Part shown: piece after piece, positions 39,324-48,654 of the stretch | Layout: the number at the start of each line of letters is the position of its first letter | Numbering within the stretch: the first letter of the stretch is position 1 | Assembly (NCBI RefSeq): GCF_000350105.1 | Contig: NZ_CAIY01000052.1 | Location: 21,586-85,585, forward strand | Direction of reading: 5' to 3' | Length of the DNA stretch: 64,000 nucleotides | Source of the DNA: Richelia intracellularis HH01 | Lineage (GTDB): Bacteria > Cyanobacteriota > Cyanobacteriia > Cyanobacteriales > Nostocaceae | The notes under the pieces: model-generated | What the model was told of the DNA's origin: nothing | Seen by the model: the letters and a program-made list of their open reading frames with translations, nothing else | Databases searched by the model: none | Translations under genes and position numbers: made by a program

Positions 39324-40598
39324 TTATTTAATACTTTTCATTGCTAAAAGTGCAGTTCCATATGCTGCTTCTATATTATGGGGAATAATTACAGGTACTC
39401 TTAAAAAATTTTTTCTGATTTGTCTCCATGTATCATTTACAGAACCACCACCAGTAGTATACACCAATGATAAGTTATCCGCGCCAAGTTGTTTTAATAG
39501 GTAATACCCTCGATTTTCTATACGGGCAATACCTTCTAACATTCCATGCAAAAACTTTGCAGTGTTATTTGGACGTGGTTTCATTCGTGGTGATAGGTGA
39601 GGATCATTAATAGGAAAACGCTCACCTGGAGCTAATAAAGGGTAATAATCTAAATTACTCAGTTTAGAGGGATCAATCTGTGCACTGAGATTTTCTAACT
39701 CCCCACTGGAAAAAAAATGCTTCAGTACTGCTCCACCCGTATTAGAAGCACCACCAGCCAGCCATAAATTCCCCAGACGATGGCTATAAATGCCATATTT
39801 AGAGTCTTCGATCTTGTTAGTACTGATTAGTTTTAATACTAATGTAGAGCCTAAGGATGTGACAGCTTCACCTGGGAACTTGGCCCCACTTGCTATAAAG
39901 GCTGCAATGCTATCGGTTGTACCAGCACATACAATACAACTTGCGGGGAAATGGTACTTCATGGAAATTTCTGAACATAATTATGCAATAGGGGTACCTG
40001 GGGCTACAACTTGTGGTAGGTTAATGTGAATAGAATAATCTTCAAGCCAATTAGGATACTGAAAATTTTCCACGTCATAGCCGAGTTTTAGTGCATTGTG
40101 GTAGTCAGTGATACCTAGTTTTCTATGAAGTATGAATCCCAGCCAGTCAGCCTGATGTAAAAAATATTTGGCGTTGCTGAAGTAAGATAATTTAGACATC
40201 CATATTAATTTAGCTAGGCTGGATGTAGTATTAAAGACAATGTGATTAAAAGGAACATTTTTTCGTAACTCTGAGAGTATTTCCACTGGGCATGCATCGT
40301 TATACATCATCGGGGCTTGTACTGGCTGGCCATAAGCATCACAGGTTAAGACTGTAGAAGAAGTACCATTAATTGCAATTGCATGTATGTTGAGTCGGAA
40401 CTCTAACGGTATTTCCATAAGCAATCGACTTAAATACTTTTGCCAAACAACATATTCTCTAGCTTCTGTAATTTCCCAGTGGTATTGAATTTTTTTAACA
40501 ATACATTTGTTTTCATCAATTACCACACCCCTCATTCCAGAAGTACCACAATCAATACCTAAGAAAAACTTATTACCTGATAAATTCTTACAATTCAA
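39324..40598 (-). pseudogene. FGGY carbohydrate kinase (D-ribulokinase-like) with in-frame stop
   Basis: Both halves of an FGGY-family sugar kinase are present in one frame. The N-terminal half (40598-39981) has the phosphate-1 motif FFLGIDCGTSGMRGVVID and continues to the conserved KLGYDVENFQYPNWL region. The C-terminal half has CIVCAGTTDSIAAFIASG and the adenosine-binding YTTGGGSVNDTWRQIRKN. A single TAA (39983-39981) separates them between PGTPIA and LCSEIS. One C-to-T change from CAA (Gln) would explain it. Joined length is about 424 residues, close to cyanobacterial and plant D-ribulose kinases of the XK-1/SePSK type. Because it is one lesion, loss may be recent, or each half may still be made. 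Nothing else is damaged. Confidence 0.85.
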
Positions 40599-41064
40599 TT
40601 TAATAAATAAACCATATATATTTTATAAGGTCATACTCAACCAAATCATTCGCGGTAGAGAAAGTGATATATTCCTAACTTATTGCAAACATTTACCAAG
40701 AATGTCAATGAGATAAGAAAAATTTTATAGGTGTTTATTCCAAAATATTTGAGCATTAAGCAACTTCTAAAATGTTTGATTATCTTCCAAAAATCATAAA
40801 TGTGTTTGCATCTTGATTTAATACCCTGGGGGATATACCCTAGAATTTGGGTCTGAAAATTAAAGACTAGTGCCATATAGAAAGCAGCGTGGAGGGAAAG
40901 CATTGTGTTTTCTGACTTCCAACATAAAATTATATGTAACTTAGTTCTCCAAGATCTCAATTAACTGTTGCATATTGTAACAACATAGTTCCCACTCTTG
41001 GCAAAACAGTGAAAAGTAGTAAACGAATTGTTAACCTAAACTTGAAATCAGGAGGTTTGAAACA
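40599..41064. other. Spacer between kinase and psaM
   Basis: About 470 bases without a recognised gene. A 104-codon frame at 40646-40960 (-) has no ribosome binding site and no family resemblance. The psaM promoter presumably lies in the last 100 bases. Confidence 0.55.
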
Positions 41065-41154
41065 ATGACAGATATTCAAGTGTATATTGCTCTTGCCATA
41101 GCCTTGATACCGGGCGTTTTGGCTTTCCGTTTAGGGATGGAACTCTATAGATAG
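41065..41154 (+). CDS. psaM: Photosystem I reaction centre subunit XII (PsaM)
   Basis: PsaM is a single-helix subunit near the trimer interface of cyanobacterial photosystem I in the thylakoid membrane. The frame encodes 29 residues: MTDIQVYIALAIALIPGVLA, then FRLGMELYR. The block DTQVYIALVxALxPxxLAxRLxxELY is the family pattern, so the match is close, though two residues shorter at the N-terminus than the common 31-residue form. An AGGAGG ribosome binding site lies eight bases before the ATG. The helix spans about residues 5-24. It is too short for most automatic gene calling. Confidence 0.93.
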   Translation: MTDIQVYIALAIALIPGVLAFRLGMELYR

Positions 41155-41249
41155 GGTTTATTATGGTAATAACAGCTTGATTTTAACTTGGGTATCAGTC
41201 TCAATAGCTTAAATTTAGATTAAAATGATACCTGAGAAGGAGTAGGGAA

Positions 41250-41354
41250 ATGAAAAAAGTGGTAAATGTGTTTTTCGTGGTGTTTGTCACTTTAACTCCC
41301 TTTTTCCTTGCTCCTCTTCTTATTCCCAATTGTAAGTATAATTGGTATATATAA
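41250..41354 (+). CDS. Possible 34-residue hydrophobic micro-protein after psaM
   Basis: Starting at MKKVVNVFFVVFVTLTPFFL, the frame encodes 34 residues with one continuous hydrophobic span. The ATG follows GGAGTAGGGA at good distance. It begins 95 bases after psaM, so it could share its transcript. I do not recognise the sequence, and AT-rich DNA gives Phe/Val-rich frames by chance. The proper ribosome binding site and positive-inside N-terminus are the only support. Confidence 0.3.
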   Translation: MKKVVNVFFVVFVTLTPFFLAPLLIPNCKYNWYI

Positions 41355-41531
41355 AAACAGGTAGGAAGTCCAGCAAGCCTGATTTTTTTTCTGTATTAAC
41401 CCGAAAATATACGTATATTAATTGTCAGAAAATGCAGTAATATTACAACTAAATAAAATTTGGCTTTTCAACTTGAAGGCTGTTTATAACATATCTGTTC
41501 GCTTTGTGAATTTCTATGGTGAATTAAATTT

Positions 41532-41924
41532 ATGAACGCAATTCAACACTCTTTTTCCCCTCCACAACCAATACAGGAAAAGCCACATACTTCCAGACAT
41601 AAACGTAACTTACGCCAGAGGTATTGCCGGGTTATGGCTATGGAAATGGGTCTTAAAATTGGAGTGAATTTAATAATAGCAACGGTTACTGTGTGTTCAC
41701 TTGCTCGACTTTTACCTTATCATTGGTCCCAACAAGAAAAGTTGCGGGAGATCCGCACACAGGAAAAGTTGATGAAGGAAAATGTAGATAATTTAACAGT
41801 GGATTTTAGTCGCAACTTTGATCCCCATCAAAGGAAAACTATTATGCAGGAGCAGGGGTATAGATTTTCTCCTAATCAACTCCGGATAGTGTGGAGTAAA
41901 TATCCACAGGAGAAACATCAATAA
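41532..41924 (+). CDS. Conserved single-span membrane protein
   Basis: The 130-residue protein has a basic cytoplasmic N-terminus (HTSRHKRNLRQRYCRVMAME, about residues 19-38) and one transmembrane helix (about 40-62, LKIGVNLIIATVTVCSLARLLP). A predicted coiled coil follows (about 66-95, QQEKLREIRTQEKLMKENVD), then a Pro/Gln-containing tail. This layout resembles FtsB/DivIC-type septum proteins, but sequence similarity is not clear enough to name it. I recall similar small proteins in filamentous cyanobacteria. The frame is intact, and the N-terminal Met precedes a plausible Pro-rich leader. Confidence 0.7.
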   Translation: MNAIQHSFSPPQPIQEKPHTSRHKRNLRQRYCRVMAMEMGLKIGVNLIIATVTVCSLARLLPYHWSQQEKLREIRTQEKLMKENVDNLTVDFSRNFDPHQRKTIMQEQGYRFSPNQLRIVWSKYPQEKHQ

Positions 41925-42734
41925 ATTATTAATTGTCTTTATATTTATTGGGTCTTAGGTATAATGTTGTAATCTTGCAAAAATATCAAATCCAAAACTA
42001 TTAAAATTAACATTCTACTGATTCTAAAATATCCATCCCAGGATTTTTAAAAACTTACCTTTATATAGGTTTGTTAATCACCATTTATCTCTGACTTGTT
42101 GATGTTATAAGTATTCAAGACATGAACATTAAAGGGTCATCACTTGTCTTCAACTTTTCACATTTGAATTGGGGTGGGTATTATTAATAAATGTACTTTT
42201 TACTAATGGTGGGTAATGTTATGAACTAATCCCCTAATGTAAGGGTGCAATATGTCAATCAGAACAGGTCGTTCTCTTTGATTTCGTCAATCTTTAGGTC
42301 TGTTTGATTTAAATACTTTTAATAAACTATAGTGATATTAATTTTGTTTATTAAATGGATTATATGAATATAGCTACTATAGGCCACTTCACAAATGCCA
42401 AAAAGTGGCTATTTTCATTTATAAACTATGATGTCTGAAGTTTTCGAGTTATTTGTAGCCATTCATTGCCTATTGAGAGTTCACCTGACATAAAACGCTT
42501 GAAGTATGAAACTAGCATGTCAAAAACTATAGGTAATTCCATATGATATACATATGAATAGTATGTATATCATATGTATATCATATGGAATTAGAGGTCA
42601 ATGTCAATATTTTTTCTTGTGCCTGCAATTATAATTCCTATGGCCCATAGAAATTAATACGCATGATCTACCAGAATATATATATATATTCATAGCTGAG
42701 GTTATCCATAATATTGTTGATACTTAAACTGAAA
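41925..42734. other. Spacer with palindrome and terminator-like stem
   Basis: No gene is recognised. GGCCACTT/AAGTGGCT (42382-42410, followed by ATTTTCATTT) resembles a terminator about 460 bases after the membrane-protein gene. A 23-bp palindrome lies at 42535-42592. Confidence 0.5.
42535..42592. repeat. 23-bp perfect palindrome
   Basis: AATTCCATATGATATACATATGA-type arms at 42535-42557 and 42570-42592 are exact reverse complements around 12 bases. The arms are themselves made of CATATG and GATATAC units, so the site has nested symmetry. It is about 140 bases upstream of the trpF pseudogene. Confidence 0.9.
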
Positions 42735-43352
42735 ATGCGGATTACAATTTATGGAATGACCCTACCTAGTCAGGGAATTGCTATTGCTGAACTTAGTGCA
42801 AGCACATTGAGATTTATTTGTGTTCCTATATCACATCATTATCTTAGTTCTAAGCAGACTAGGATGGCAGTAGAAATACTGCCATCAACAATTGATAAAA
42901 TAGGTGTATTTGCAAATATTCTTCCAGAGGAAGTTTCCTGTATTATGACTGACTCTGAACTGACAGGGATTCAGCTGAGCCTCCCGCTATTTGCGATAAA
43001 GTTGCGGCAAATTTGCCTAATACCGAAATTATTAAAGCTTTGCTAAAGAGGTCTTACAAAAGGTGGATATCCATATTGGTTATGTCGATACCTTATTAAT
43101 TGATTCTTACCATCCCCACAATTTAGGAGGTACAGGAAAAACCCCTAACTAGAAAATGTTGGAGGAATTTTCCCCTGGTATGCCTTGATTATTCGCTGGG
43201 GACTAACACCGGATAATATTTTAGATGACCTGATTCATGTTTATCCTAATGGAGTTGACTTATCCAGTGGATTAGAGTTTGTTCTTGGGAATAAAGATAT
43301 TGACACGGTAGCTAAGTTATTTGCCAATCTAAAAAGTAAATTTGCTTCATAA
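42735..43352 (+). pseudogene. trpF: Broken phosphoribosylanthranilate isomerase (trpF)
   Basis: TrpF converts phosphoribosylanthranilate to CdRP in tryptophan synthesis. The frame starts normally (MRITIYGMTLPSQGIAIAEL, then the family's LRFICVPIS and IGVFANILPEEV). At TGIQL (near 42985) about ten bases are missing, removing the HGDE motif and shifting the frame. The sequence resumes as AICDKVAANLPNTEIIKAL, shifts again near 43040, and continues GYVDTLLIDSYHPHNLGGTG. Two TGG-type Trp codons are now stops, in KTPN-stop-KML and PGMP-stop-LFAGGL. The phosphate-binding AGGLTPDN and GVDLSSG motifs near the C-terminus persist. The gene cannot encode an active enzyme. It precedes an alpha/beta hydrolase gene by 265 bases. 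Confidence 0.92.
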
Positions 43353-43617
43353 AAAATGAGATTTGATATTATTCCATTTTATAAGCTTGGGTTTATTTTT
43401 AAGTACACACTATTTAAGCTGATTGCTATAAATAACTTGGGTTCTCTCAGAAATATAGGACAGTTATAGTTAGTCACTACTAAAAAAGAATAGAGCTTTT
43501 GAACAATAAATTTTGTAATAATTTATTTGGTATAAGATTATAAAATTATCCGGGGTAATCCAAATCTTCAGTATCATTGAGAATTTTATAAACTCAATTT
43601 AAATAGTGCTATTAGAA

Positions 43618-44499
43618 ATGTTAGATTTTCAACCTCTAGGTTTTCAGCAATGTATTCTGAATACAATTTACGGGGATATGGTTTACTCTAGGAATGATTT
43701 ACACTTTCGGGAAACACTACTACCAAAATCCCCTTTGGTTTTTTTGCATAGTTTGGGGGTGGGTTCATCCAGTTATGAATGGTCAAAGGTTTATCCCGCA
43801 TTTGCCACTCGATATTGGGTTATTGCTCCTGATATTCTTGGTTGGGGAGATTCAGCTCATCCCAAAAGGGATTATTATCCCCAAGATTATTTAAACTTAA
43901 TAAGAACATTACTTATGAAGGTGGCAGTCAAGCCTGCTTGGGTTGTTGCATCTTCTCTAACAGCTGGTTTGACAATTCGTTTAGCTATTCAAGAGCCACA
44001 TTTATTTAAGGGATTGTTTTTAATTTCCCCTTCTGGTTATCGTGACTTTAGTAATAGGTATGGTCAAGATTTAATATCCCTATTTTTCAGTATTACTGGA
44101 TTTGATCGCATTATTTATGAATTGGGTATTGTCAATAAGTTAGCAGTACGTACCTTTTTAAAGCAATTTCTATTTGCCAAATCTTCTTGTCTTAGTGATG
44201 AAATTGTTGATGCGTATTTAGCTTCTGCAGCAAAAATTAATTCGGAATATTCGGCTTTATCTTCCCTGAAAGGTAATCTTTACTTTGACCTAGCACAATA
44301 TATACCAGATTTAAAAGTACCCACTATATTTGTTTGGGGAGAGCAATCTTGTTTTAATAGTCCTCACCATGGACAGAAATTGGCCTTGCTTAATTCTCAG
44401 TGGATTAAGAGTTTTCATATGATTTCTGGGGCTGGTGTATTACCTCATTTAGAGGTACCTGCAATTATTATTGGACTTCTTGATAAATATTTGGGATAA
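43618..44499 (+). CDS. Alpha/beta-hydrolase fold protein
   Basis: The 293-residue protein has the alpha/beta-hydrolase fold. FLHSLGVGSSSYEW, with HS-G in the oxyanion region, lies near residues 42-55, and IAPDILGWGDS follows at about 70-80. The nucleophile elbow reads ASSLTAG near residue 111, departing from the usual GxSxG. A late Asp region (VWGEQ) and His (LPHLE, near residue 280) complete a likely triad. Substrate is unknown; cyanobacterial relatives are annotated only as hydrolases. I prefer the ATG at 43618 (MLDFQPLGFQQ), although a GTG at 43606 would add four residues. It follows the decayed trpF. Confidence 0.8.
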   Translation: MLDFQPLGFQQCILNTIYGDMVYSRNDLHFRETLLPKSPLVFLHSLGVGSSSYEWSKVYPAFATRYWVIAPDILGWGDSAHPKRDYYPQDYLNLIRTLLMKVAVKPAWVVASSLTAGLTIRLAIQEPHLFKGLFLISPSGYRDFSNRYGQDLISLFFSITGFDRIIYELGIVNKLAVRTFLKQFLFAKSSCLSDEIVDAYLASAAKINSEYSALSSLKGNLYFDLAQYIPDLKVPTIFVWGEQSCFNSPHHGQKLALLNSQWIKSFHMISGAGVLPHLEVPAIIIGLLDKYLG

Positions 44500-45425
44500 A
44501 TAGTAAAAGTAGATATAAATAATTAGTGATATATAAAGAAATAAGTGCCCAAAGACAGAAAGTAAAAGTGCTACTATGGGGTTTCATTTGGTATTTTTCG
44601 GTTGAGCAATTCCCCGAAATGGTTTTGGCGAGGTGCTTCTCACAAACATCCAAATATGGAATTGCCACTGATAGTATCTTCACATCACATTACAATCGTT
44701 GACTTTTAACCAATACTTCACTGAGGAAAATTTCAACTAGACTTTTATACATATCTTACATGCCTTAGGCTTGAACACCAGGATTAATAGGGGTGTTTTG
44801 GAAAAAGCCAGATATCGAATGAAAACATCTACGAGAATACTTGTGCTACTAACTTATAATCCATCTGATGATCTATTCTCTTATCCATAGATGTTCGAAA
44901 AATACCCCTGCCATAACAGCCATTGTATTTATTACTTCTAACTAAGTAATATCATCTAAAGTTGTACTAAGTTGCATCCCTATGAAATGTAATTGTATTA
45001 CTTAGGCATTTTTCTTTTTTATATTCTACGTGTGATGATACAAAGCTTGAGGTATAGGGTTTTCACTTCCAATTAGTATTACCTTTTTCTTACTTATTTG
45101 GAAAAATGAAAGAAAGCCTTCTCTTTGTTAAAATTAGTAACCTTAGTTAAATTAAGGATGATGACATTACCAAATCCACAAGTGGTAAATAACTTTTTGC
45201 TACCCGTAAAATGCAGCTGTGGGTGGCAGATAATTATTAAAAATGCACATCATAAAAACCATGCAGTGATTCCTACAGAACAAAATCCATAACACTGTTG
45301 TTTAGTGTTCAACACAAAAAGCTGAGAAATGCTAGTACCAGTTTGATCTCCTATTTACAAAGAGTTTTACTACCTTAATTCACAAAAATTTACTTTTTGA
45401 TTATTTTCAATTCTATTTTCTGCTT
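44500..45425. other. 0.9-kb spacer
   Basis: No intact gene. A slightly GC-richer patch near 44560-44680 contains short protein-like runs (for example PKWFWRGASHKHP) but stops interrupt them and I cannot assign them. A frame at 44468-44683 (-) is not supported. Confidence 0.45.
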
Positions 45426-47012
45426 ATGAATTATTCCCATTTGCTAAAACTAATTGTGTTGAATGAAACGGTCAGCAAAACACTAATGACATTGCTGATG
45501 ATTCTTTTCTGCACTTTTGGGTTGTTATCAGAGATTGCAGTTGCCCAAAATAAAACACTAATTAACAGCACCCCTATTCAACCATATCTGGACCAGGCAA
45601 TTCAGAAGATGACTGAATTCAGTCTAGAAAATGGGATGAAGTTTATTATTCTGGAAAATCATGAAGCCCCTGTAGTTTCTTTTGTTACCTATGTGGATGT
45701 AGGTGGAGTGGATGAACCTGATGGAAAAACTGGTTTAGCACATTTTCTAGAACATTTGGCATTTAAGGGTACAACTTTAATTGGCACAAAAAACTACCAA
45801 CTAGAGAAGCCTCTGCTTGAGCGATTGGATGAGTTGGACAAAAAAATTCAAGTCTTTGAAGAAAAAGGTAAACCCGATGAAGTTTCTGAACTCAAGACTA
45901 AATTCGATGCTACAGAAGTCTTAGCAACTAGAATTGTAGAACAAAATGAATTAGGGCGAATTGTGGAACAAGCTGGAGGTGTTGATTTAAATGCAACTAC
46001 ATCAACAGAGGCAACTCGTTACTTTTATAGTTTTCCTGCAAACAAATTGGAATTATGGATGTCTTTAGAATCTGAGCGCTTTCTGGATCCAGTATGGCGA
46101 GAATTTCACAAGGAGAAAAATGTAATTCTGGAAGAACGAAGGTTAAGAGTGGACAACTCACCTATTGGTCAGATGCTGGAAAAGTTTATTGGTACTGCAT
46201 ACACATTACATCCTTATAGAAGACCTGTAATTGGCTATAACCAAGATATACGTAACCTCACAAGAAAAGACATAAAGGATTTTTTTGTCACTCACTATAT
46301 CCCGGAAAAAATCACCATCGCCATTGTGGGGGATGTTAGTCCTAACAATGTGAAAGAATTAGCCAAAGTTTACTTTGGGAGATATCAATCTACGCTTCAA
46401 CCCAAAGGAGAACTAGAAATTAACATGGAGCCGAAGCAGGAGCAAAGGAAAAAAGTTATCCTCAAATTAAAATCCCAACCCTGGTACTTAGAAGGATATC
46501 ACCGTCCTTCCATCAATCATCCTGATGACCCGGTATATAATATTATAGGTCGATTGCTGAGTGATGGTCGCACTTCCAGGCTGTATAAGTCTTTGGTAGA
46601 AGAACAAAAATTAGCTTTAACTGCCAAAGGTTTTAGTGGTTATCCTGGCAACAAGTACCCGAACTTAATGTTATTTTACGTCCTTACTGCACCTGGACAA
46701 TCTGTAGATAAAGTGGCATCAGCTTTAAGTAAAGAAATTAATCTGTTGAAAACAGAGTTGGTTTCAAAAATAGAATTGGAACGCGTAAAAACTCAAGCTA
46801 GAGCAGAATTATTACGTGCCCTTGATTCTAATATGGGTATGGCACAGAAACTATTAGAGTATGAAGTAAAAACTGGTTCCTGGCGAAATTTATTTAAACA
46901 AATAGATGCCTTAGAAGCAGTAACCGCAAATGATGTTCTAAGGGTATCACAAACAACATTTACCCCAGACAATTGCACTGTGGGTAAATTGTTACCCCAG
47001 GATGGATATTAA
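45426..47012 (+). CDS. M16 family zinc peptidase, catalytic member
   Basis: The 528-residue protein has an N-terminal signal peptide (hydrophobic span about 19-40 ending in AVAQ), so it is exported to periplasm or envelope. The inverted zinc-binding motif is HFLEH (His106, Glu109, His110), and the downstream conserved helix is in KLELWMSLESERF (207-219). Between them is a charged, coiled-coil-like insertion (about 125-165). The C-terminal half has RTSRLYKSLVEEQKLA, the substrate-closing arm of the second M16 domain. It is followed by an M16 partner lacking the zinc motif, with 85 bases between. Such pairs form the heterodimeric processing-peptidase-like enzymes. Substrate is unknown. Confidence 0.9.
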   Translation: MNYSHLLKLIVLNETVSKTLMTLLMILFCTFGLLSEIAVAQNKTLINSTPIQPYLDQAIQKMTEFSLENGMKFIILENHEAPVVSFVTYVDVGGVDEPDGKTGLAHFLEHLAFKGTTLIGTKNYQLEKPLLERLDELDKKIQVFEEKGKPDEVSELKTKFDATEVLATRIVEQNELGRIVEQAGGVDLNATTSTEATRYFYSFPANKLELWMSLESERFLDPVWREFHKEKNVILEERRLRVDNSPIGQMLEKFIGTAYTLHPYRRPVIGYNQDIRNLTRKDIKDFFVTHYIPEKITIAIVGDVSPNNVKELAKVYFGRYQSTLQPKGELEINMEPKQEQRKKVILKLKSQPWYLEGYHRPSINHPDDPVYNIIGRLLSDGRTSRLYKSLVEEQKLALTAKGFSGYPGNKYPNLMLFYVLTAPGQSVDKVASALSKEINLLKTELVSKIELERVKTQARAELLRALDSNMGMAQKLLEYEVKTGSWRNLFKQIDALEAVTANDVLRVSQTTFTPDNCTVGKLLPQDGY

Positions 47013-47097
47013 AAGATAGGGATAACAGAGAGGGCAAGCTATTTGTTTATCTCTTTACCCTTTTACCCCTTTATTTATAAAAAGAAACGAAGAGATA

Positions 47098-48591
47098 ATG
47101 GCACGTAAAAAAATCGGGTTTGTGACTTATTATTGGAGGAGGTTAATCTATATCCTGATAATTGCAAGCGCCTTCTTACTCACTAACTTTAAATTTTCTT
47201 GGGCTTCAACGGAAGCAAAGCATTATACAGACCTAACATTTCCACCATTGGCAGAGATTACGTTACCCAAATATGAACGGTATGTTTTGAATAATGGTAT
47301 GGTAGTCTACCTCATGGAAGATCACAAACTTCCATTAGTTAGTGGTTCTATGGTTATTCGTACAGGTTATCGTTTAGAACCAGATGATCAAGTTGGTTTG
47401 GGAAGTTTAGTTGGTAACTTAATGCGAACTGGGGGAACTAAAAAGCATTCTGCCCATCAAATCAATCAAATGCTAGAACAAAAAGCTGCAGCTGTAGAAA
47501 TATCCATTGGGGAGACTGCTGGGAGTGCTAGTTTTAGCGCATTGCGTGAAGATCTAAATATGGTATTTGGATTATTTTCAGAAATTATCCACGAACCAAT
47601 ATTTGCTCAGGATAAGCTGGATTTAGCTAAAACTCAAGAGAGGGGACAAATCGCGCGCCGCAATGATAGTCCTGATGTTATTGCCAACCGAGAATTTAAA
47701 AAATTAATATATGGTCAGGGTAGCCCTTATGCCCGTACTACTGAGTATGCAACTCTAGATAACATTCAACGCCCAGACCTGGTTAGATTTTATCAGCAAT
47801 ACTTCCAACCAAACAATATAATACTGGGAATTGTAGGGGACTTTGATGTAGCAAAGATGAAGTCCTTAATTCAAGATAGTTTTGGGGAATGGGAAACTAA
47901 TACTGGAATAATGGCTAAATCTCCCACCCTCCCCAATGTATATCAGGTAACACCCAATGGTGTTTTTTTTATAAATCAGACTCAACTAACCCAAAGCAAT
48001 ATCCTTATTGGGCATTTGGGTGGACGATTTGATAGTCAGGATTATCCTGCCTTGGATGTATTAAATGGAGTTCTTAATGGTTTTGGTGGACGCTTATTTA
48101 ATGAAATTAGAACCCGCCAAGGTTTAGCATACTCAGTATATGGTATATGGAGCCCGCGGTATGACTATCCGGGAATATTCATTGCTGGGGGACAAACCCG
48201 TTCCGATGCCACAGTGCAATTTGTCAGGGCTGTAGAAACGGAAATCAAGCGAATTCAAGATCAAACAATAACCCCAGAAGAACTAGCGTTTGCTAAAGAA
48301 TCTACCCTTAATTCTTTTGTCTTTAATTTTCAAGATTCTGAACAAACCCTAGCTCGATTGATGAAATATGAGTATTATAACTACCCGCCCGATTTTCTCT
48401 TCCGATATCGTCGTGCAGTAGAGGCAACTACAGTTGCTGATTTACAACGAGTAGCAAATAAGTATCTGAGGCCTGATAATTTTGTTACACTGGTGGTTGG
48501 CAATCAACAAGAAATTAAACCGTCTTTAACAGAATTATCTGCTCAAGTTACACCCATCAATATAACTATTCCTGGTTCTTACAAAAATTGA
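47098..48591 (+). CDS. M16 family peptidase, non-catalytic partner
   Basis: The 497-residue protein has a signal-anchor or signal peptide (about residues 12-36, ending FSWAS). Where the catalytic partner has HxxEH, this protein has GLGSLVGNLMRTGGT (near residue 100), with no zinc ligands. The second-domain motif GGRLFNEIRTRQGLAYSVYG (about 338-357) with the Arg/Tyr pair is intact. This is the classic division of labour in two-gene M16B enzymes, where one subunit binds zinc and the other helps to hold substrate. It is in the same orientation, 85 bases after the first gene, and almost certainly in the same operon. Both frames are intact. Confidence 0.9.
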   Translation: MARKKIGFVTYYWRRLIYILIIASAFLLTNFKFSWASTEAKHYTDLTFPPLAEITLPKYERYVLNNGMVVYLMEDHKLPLVSGSMVIRTGYRLEPDDQVGLGSLVGNLMRTGGTKKHSAHQINQMLEQKAAAVEISIGETAGSASFSALREDLNMVFGLFSEIIHEPIFAQDKLDLAKTQERGQIARRNDSPDVIANREFKKLIYGQGSPYARTTEYATLDNIQRPDLVRFYQQYFQPNNIILGIVGDFDVAKMKSLIQDSFGEWETNTGIMAKSPTLPNVYQVTPNGVFFINQTQLTQSNILIGHLGGRFDSQDYPALDVLNGVLNGFGGRLFNEIRTRQGLAYSVYGIWSPRYDYPGIFIAGGQTRSDATVQFVRAVETEIKRIQDQTITPEELAFAKESTLNSFVFNFQDSEQTLARLMKYEYYNYPPDFLFRYRRAVEATTVADLQRVANKYLRPDNFVTLVVGNQQEIKPSLTELSAQVTPINITIPGSYKN

Positions 48592-48654
48592 AGTTGATAG
48601 AAAGTTGTTCTTTCTTGGACAAATTTCTTGAATAAGTAAAAACCTTTGTTTATT

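Noticed and set aside
40646..40960. 104-codon open frame on the minus strand
   Set aside because: Longest unsupported frame here, but no ribosome binding site, no family signature and no downstream or upstream partner.
44560..44680. Protein-like runs as a gene relic
   Set aside because: Short, interrupted and unmatched to any family I know. Too weak to call.
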